This document shows positions 5,786 to 9,252 of a stretch of DNA of 9,252 nucleotides, piece after piece. Made by a program: the position numbers and the translations under genes. This DNA comes from CBDUQP01 sp965369385. GTDB lineage: Bacteria > Planctomycetota > Phycisphaerae > SM23-33. Numbering within the stretch: position 1 is the stretch's first letter; each line of letters opens with the position of its first letter. The notes beneath the pieces were generated by a model. The model searched no databases. It worked only from the letters and a program-made list of their open reading frames with translations, and was not told where the DNA came from. The stretch covers positions 1 to 9,252 of the forward strand of contig CBDUQP010000125.1 of assembly GCA_965369385.1 (NCBI GenBank), written 5' to 3'.

Positions 5786-8700
5786 CTATCTGGGGAAAAT
5801 GCTGAACTGGATGTTCGGGTTTTCGCCGGTCAAGGCAACGTATCCCCAGCCGATCGCCATGAAGATCAGGCCGCCGAAGAGGTCGCCCACGATACACCCG
5901 ATCATGAGTATGCGGGTGTTTCGATAGGCGTCACTTGCGCCGAATTTGGTTATGGATACCTTGATAAGCCATCCCAACAGGAACGAATGGCTGAGCATCA
6001 TTAGAGGGTAGGTGTCCCAGACAAGGAATATCACCGGGTGTATGGGCCACCATGGGAACCTGAGCCTGCAGAAACTGAATACGAGCACGAGTGCCAGCCC
6101 TACGCCCGTGCCGATCAGGAACTTGTTCTTGACGGCATGGGTCTGCCAGAGGCCCGATACACGCTGCCAAGTGCCTTTGGCGTCGGAGATCTCGAGTTCC
6201 TTGGATTGCTCAAGTTGCGTTACGTACTTGGCTGCAACGTCGGGGGTCATGCTGGGCACGGCCTTGTACCCCCAGCTATCTTCACTGGGTGCTCCGGCGT
6301 TGTAGTTGGACCAGAGAACCACGGGGATCGCCACAGCAATCGACAGAGCGAATGTCGCAGCGGCGATCATGCCGACCTTGGCGGGCTTGATCTTGGCATC
6401 GTCGCATATCCGCAAACCGTTAACCAGGAACGGCATGAGGCATTCGCGTGGGTCAATAGTGAGCACAGCACAAAGCAGTCCGAAGACCATTATGTTCTCT
6501 ATGCCCAGGGACGATGCTCCGAAGAGTCCGACCATAATGGCGAACGGTTGCCATCCCGGCTGGCAGAAGAACAGTCCGCTTTCGGCATTGATTCTGGCGA
6601 TTACTACGAAGATCAGCAGAATCACCAGCACCATTATCAAGGCCAGTGGCCAGGCTACGTTGAGCTGGTAGCTCATAATGAATACGAGCCCGAACACAGA
6701 TAGCAGCATAATCCTGCAAGACCAGGCAACATACGACTTCACATCTTCCTGCTTGGTAAATGTAAGAGCTGCCCTTATCACCGCCCAGTAATAGCGTCTG
6801 CCTATGTACAGCAGCAGTAGTGCGAGGCCCAGGTAGCTGCCGAACCTCTGGTATGCGGTTATGCCACCGTCCATGTAGTTGTAGCTGATGTCAACGCCAG
6901 TCTGTACGAGCGAGAACAGGACTGCTGCGGCGACCATCTGTGATATTCCCAGGCTGAAACTCACATCGGTGGCCAGGAAGAATGCGAATGCCACGACAGT
7001 GGGGAAGATTGTTGGTTTGATCAGCCCAGACCATGCGCCGCCGGCTTTTCGCATCATCGGCCATTTTTCCGATAGTGCGCTCAGGTCGAACATGAGGGGG
7101 ATATCTATGAACTTACCGCCGGACCATGCGAATGTTCCGTTGACTGCCCTTATCGCCAGGATCGCCAGCAGGCCAAGCCAGAACAGCTTGTTGCGGAAGA
7201 TCGAGTTCAATGCGCTGTTTTCGTCCTGCTGAAGCAGGGAGGATGTGAAATCTGCTATGGGGTAGCGAAGACGTTCGCGATATACCCACTGGCGATGCAC
7301 GATAACACTCAGGCAGATGACCGCCAGCCCGGTGAGGAGAATCAGCGGTACCCAGATCTTGAGCGTTCTTCCCCATTGGCTCCAGGGAATATATCCCTGC
7401 TCGGTGATCGTTCCGTCTTTCTGGGTAACTTTCTCGGTGGAGAAGATTTGTGTCCAGCTGAATCCTTTTCGCTGGCTGTTTCTGCCGCTGTCGAACTCGT
7501 TCATCCGTATTCCAGGGTGAACAGCCAAGTCGCCGGTTGCGGTGAATTTGCCTTCCGCAGTGCTTATGGTTCCCCCCAGGGTGGCGGTTGCGAGCTTGTA
7601 GTCCGTAAGCTTGTTTCCGACGAGTATTCCGCTGACTACGAGCTTTCCGTTCAGCAACAGCTTTCCGCTGATGGTTTGGTTGTTGGCGAGCGTGGCTGCG
7701 GTAAGTCTGCCTTCCGAAAGCTTTCCGCTCTTGAGGGGTGTGCCGTTGATGGTAAGGACGCCAGCGTTCAATTGGCAGTCGAGCAGCGTTTCTTCGACTA
7801 CGGGACCTTCAATCTTCAGTTGGCCGTCATCAAGCTTCTTGCGGACAATGTCGCCTTCCATCGCGAGCTTGCCTTCCACCACGAGCCTGTCGTCAGGGGT
7901 CAGTTTGCCGGCTGAAATTGTGACGCCGGTCAGGAGACGCCCATCTCGCAGAGTGGTGGAGATCTGTTCTTTCTTCACGCCGATACGGGCGTCAGCCAGT
8001 GACAGGTCCATCGTCAGCTTGCTTTCTGCGAACTTTGCTTCTACGAGTGTTCCGTTGGTAATGGGTTTTCCGCCGGCTACTATCTTGCCGTCGACAATGC
8101 CACAGTCAAAGAAACTGCATATTGAAATGGGATTCTTGCCCACGAAAAGCTGCCCATCGACGATATTGCCGTCCTTGATGGCCTTGCCGTTCATAAGCAA
8201 TTTATCATCAACAGCTTTCAGTCCGAGGAAATCGTAAATGGAGACTTCCTTGGTTGCTACAAAGAGCTTGCCATCCAGCAGGTTCTCGGTGGAGACAGGT
8301 TTGCCTTTGATCGTGATCTTTCCGTCTATCACGACAGCATCGGCGCGGCTTCGTGCCAGAGCGAGCGTCTTTGCCATGATGTGCATGGTTGGTTTGCTGC
8401 TGGCGATGCTGACGGTGAAACCGCGGCCTACATCTGCCATCGTTCCCTTGACGAGGAGCCCGTCTGCCAGCAGACCGTTGAGTACGTATCCGTTGTTCAG
8501 TCTTCCGTCAGAGATGTTCCCGCTGATGGAGGGGGTCTTGCCTATGCTGAGCTTTCCGTCGACGATTAGTTTTCCGTCCACCAGGAGCTTTCCGCCCTTG
8601 ATGAGTTGGACATCTTGGGGCACTACGTTGACAAGGAACTTGCCGGATTTAACGTTTGTGCTGACCTTTACTCCATCTGCGGTTACCTTTGCGTTGACGA

Positions 8701-9121
8701 GCAGCTTTCCATCATCCTTCATCTGCCACATACTTGGCACCAGCAGGGCACTGGGCATTCGCTCAAGCACCTTGGCCTTCTGCCACGAGACGTTCGTGTC
8801 GTTGAAGGCCCAGGGCATTGCCAGCGAGGTAGTGAACGTGCGCATGAGTCCACTGCTGGCAACGCTGCATCCGACAAGGGCCATCATACATATGATCGCC
8901 AGTTCAGGGGTTCGCAGCCGCAACGACGGCTTTATCGCGAAAAGGATCGGGTTGATGGCGATTGCGATAAAGGCCAGTAGCCCGAATACCGCAATCGGCA
9001 AGTGATTGCCTACAAGGAATGTAAGCCTAATCACGTTGTCGTTGATGAAGCCAAACGCTGCGATGAAAAGGCAGAGAGTAAGACCAATAAGACCGATGAT
9101 AAGCGCTCGTACTACCGTCAT
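5786..9121 (-). CDS. DUF6785/DUF6784-type polytopic membrane protein (putative transporter) with a large inserted pentapeptide-like repeat domain
   Basis: This 1111-aa protein has about 14-15 predicted membrane helices. Three lie near residues 6-28, 41-64 and 72-95; the rest between 588 and 1095. Flanking motifs recall the DUF6785/DUF6784 family seen mainly in planctomycetes and relatives: MPSALLVPS (122-130), GYIPWSQW (576-583), HRQWVYRERLRYP (609-621), RINAESGLF (843-851) and FPWWPIHPV (1022-1030). Family members resemble oligopeptide-type transporters; no substrate is known to me. Normal length is about 600-700 aa. The excess is one insertion, about residues 133-535, of degenerate five-residue repeats. 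The positive-inside rule (basic loops 64-70 and 609-619) places this insertion outside the cytoplasmic membrane. AAGGA six bases upstream supports the start at 9121. No convincing promoter is visible in the 131 bases upstream, so it could be a later gene of an operon extending to the right. Membrane architecture is certain, the family name probable, transport function inferred. Confidence 0.88.
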   Translation of the reverse strand: MTVVRALIIGLIGLTLCLFIAAFGFINDNVIRLTFLVGNHLPIAVFGLLAFIAIAINPILFAIKPSLRLRTPELAIICMMALVGCSVASSGLMRTFTTSLAMPWAFNDTNVSWQKAKVLERMPSALLVPSMWQMKDDGKLLVNAKVTADGVKVSTNVKSGKFLVNVVPQDVQLIKGGKLLVDGKLIVDGKLSIGKTPSISGNISDGRLNNGYVLNGLLADGLLVKGTMADVGRGFTVSIASSKPTMHIMAKTLALARSRADAVVIDGKITIKGKPVSTENLLDGKLFVATKEVSIYDFLGLKAVDDKLLMNGKAIKDGNIVDGQLFVGKNPISICSFFDCGIVDGKIVAGGKPITNGTLVEAKFAESKLTMDLSLADARIGVKKEQISTTLRDGRLLTGVTISAGKLTPDDRLVVEGKLAMEGDIVRKKLDDGQLKIEGPVVEETLLDCQLNAGVLTINGTPLKSGKLSEGRLTAATLANNQTISGKLLLNGKLVVSGILVGNKLTDYKLATATLGGTISTAEGKFTATGDLAVHPGIRMNEFDSGRNSQRKGFSWTQIFSTEKVTQKDGTITEQGYIPWSQWGRTLKIWVPLILLTGLAVICLSVIVHRQWVYRERLRYPIADFTSSLLQQDENSALNSIFRNKLFWLGLLAILAIRAVNGTFAWSGGKFIDIPLMFDLSALSEKWPMMRKAGGAWSGLIKPTIFPTVVAFAFFLATDVSFSLGISQMVAAAVLFSLVQTGVDISYNYMDGGITAYQRFGSYLGLALLLLYIGRRYYWAVIRAALTFTKQEDVKSYVAWSCRIMLLSVFGLVFIMSYQLNVAWPLALIMVLVILLIFVVIARINAESGLFFCQPGWQPFAIMVGLFGASSLGIENIMVFGLLCAVLTIDPRECLMPFLVNGLRICDDAKIKPAKVGMIAAATFALSIAVAIPVVLWSNYNAGAPSEDSWGYKAVPSMTPDVAAKYVTQLEQSKELEISDAKGTWQRVSGLWQTHAVKNKFLIGTGVGLALVLVFSFCRLRFPWWPIHPVIFLVWDTYPLMMLSHSFLLGWLIKVSITKFGASDAYRNTRILMIGCIVGDLFGGLIFMAIGWGYVALTGENPNIQFSIFPR
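7529..8713 (-). repeat. Pentapeptide-like repeat domain inside the membrane protein (residues about 137-531)
   Basis: About 395 residues are built from degenerate pentads with a small residue or Gly at position 2 and an aliphatic residue at position 4. The clearest run is residues 200-229: SGNIS, DGRLN, NGYVL, NGLLA, DGLLV, KGTMA. Other blocks follow a 17- or 22-residue turn of the form DGKLx-hydrophobic-xGKPI-xxxxL-(xxxxI)-hydrophobic, for instance from residues 266, 283, 305, 322 and 344. Period 6 appears at 177-193 (GKLLVD, GKLIVD, GKLSIG). The DNA copies have diverged, so the expansion is not recent. The pattern fits a beta-helix of the pentapeptide-repeat kind, with Gly in place of the usual Ala. 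A generic beta-solenoid is the alternative. Confidence 0.75.
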
Positions 9122-9127
9122 GTCGAG

Positions 9128-9132
9128 TCCTT
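9128..9132 (-). promoter_or_regulatory. Ribosome binding site of the membrane-protein gene
   Basis: AAGGA on the - strand lies six bases before the ATG at 9121. It supports that start, which is also where the first signal-anchor-like helix begins. Confidence 0.7.
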
Positions 9133-9252
9133 GATTGTGCCTCTGGAAGGCGGATCCTGGGATGCTTCAAATACGCCGGTTGCCTCAGTAGGGCCAAGGC
9201 GGACCGTGACCGCTCATTTTGGGGCAAGCACTTATGAACATCAGGTTCCGCC

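Noticed and set aside
7611..9005. Two long open frames on the + strand opposite the membrane-protein gene (7611-8237 and 8238-9005), adjoining in one frame
   Set aside because: They are antisense to the repeat domain. The recurring Asp-Gly-Lys-Leu codons read backwards give Ser/Pro/Phe-rich frames without stops. The composition is not protein-like and no ribosome binding sites support them.
9133..9252. Promoter for the membrane-protein gene
   Set aside because: The best pair (TTGGCC with TATTTG, 18-base spacer) is poor, so I do not call it; the gene may be read from a promoter beyond the window.

Overview
The window has moderate GC content and carries five protein genes: one on the + strand at the left edge and four on the - strand. 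I see no tRNA, rRNA, CRISPR array, transposase or phage gene. The best lineage guess is a PVC-type bacterium, most likely a planctomycete. That rests on the DUF6785/DUF6784-type membrane protein, the sialate O-acetylesterase-type lipoprotein, the archaeal/bacterial-type glycogen debranching enzyme and mostly single genes with their own signals. It is an inference from family distribution, not a computed result.

Layout, left to right. (1) 29-394 (+) encodes a small two-helix membrane protein with an acidic tail. It converges on the next gene, leaving 15 bases between the stop codons. (2) 410-1225 and 1222-3237 (both -) form a two-gene operon. The upstream gene encodes a glycogen debranching enzyme (GDE, 671 aa). 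Its stop codon overlaps the start of an unrecognised secreted/membrane protein (271 aa) in an ATGA junction. (3) 3238-3600 is a noncoding stretch with the likely GDE promoter, an imperfect 112-bp inverted repeat that looks like a small non-autonomous element, and a strong 20-bp-stem hairpin. (4) 3601-5592 (-) encodes a predicted lipoprotein of the sialate O-acetylesterase family, preceded by a near-consensus sigma70-type promoter. (5) 5720-5753 is an intrinsic terminator for the last gene. (6) 5786-9121 (-) encodes a 1111-aa polytopic membrane protein. The final 131 bases hold only its leader.

The most interesting object is the 1111-aa protein. Its two ends match the DUF6785/DUF6784 transporter-like family, normally about 600-700 aa. 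About 400 residues of degenerate five-residue repeats (consensus roughly [D/N]-G-x-[L/I/V]-x) are inserted in the first large periplasmic loop. Runs of pentads are organised into turns of 17 and 22 residues, which suggests a pentapeptide-type beta-helix protruding from a membrane transporter. I do not know of a described protein with this architecture.

Functionally the window mixes carbohydrate metabolism (cytosolic glycogen debranching, surface deacetylation of glycans) with a putative transporter. Only GDE and its small partner are clearly co-transcribed. The esterase and the transporter appear to be separate transcription units, and any functional link between them is speculative.
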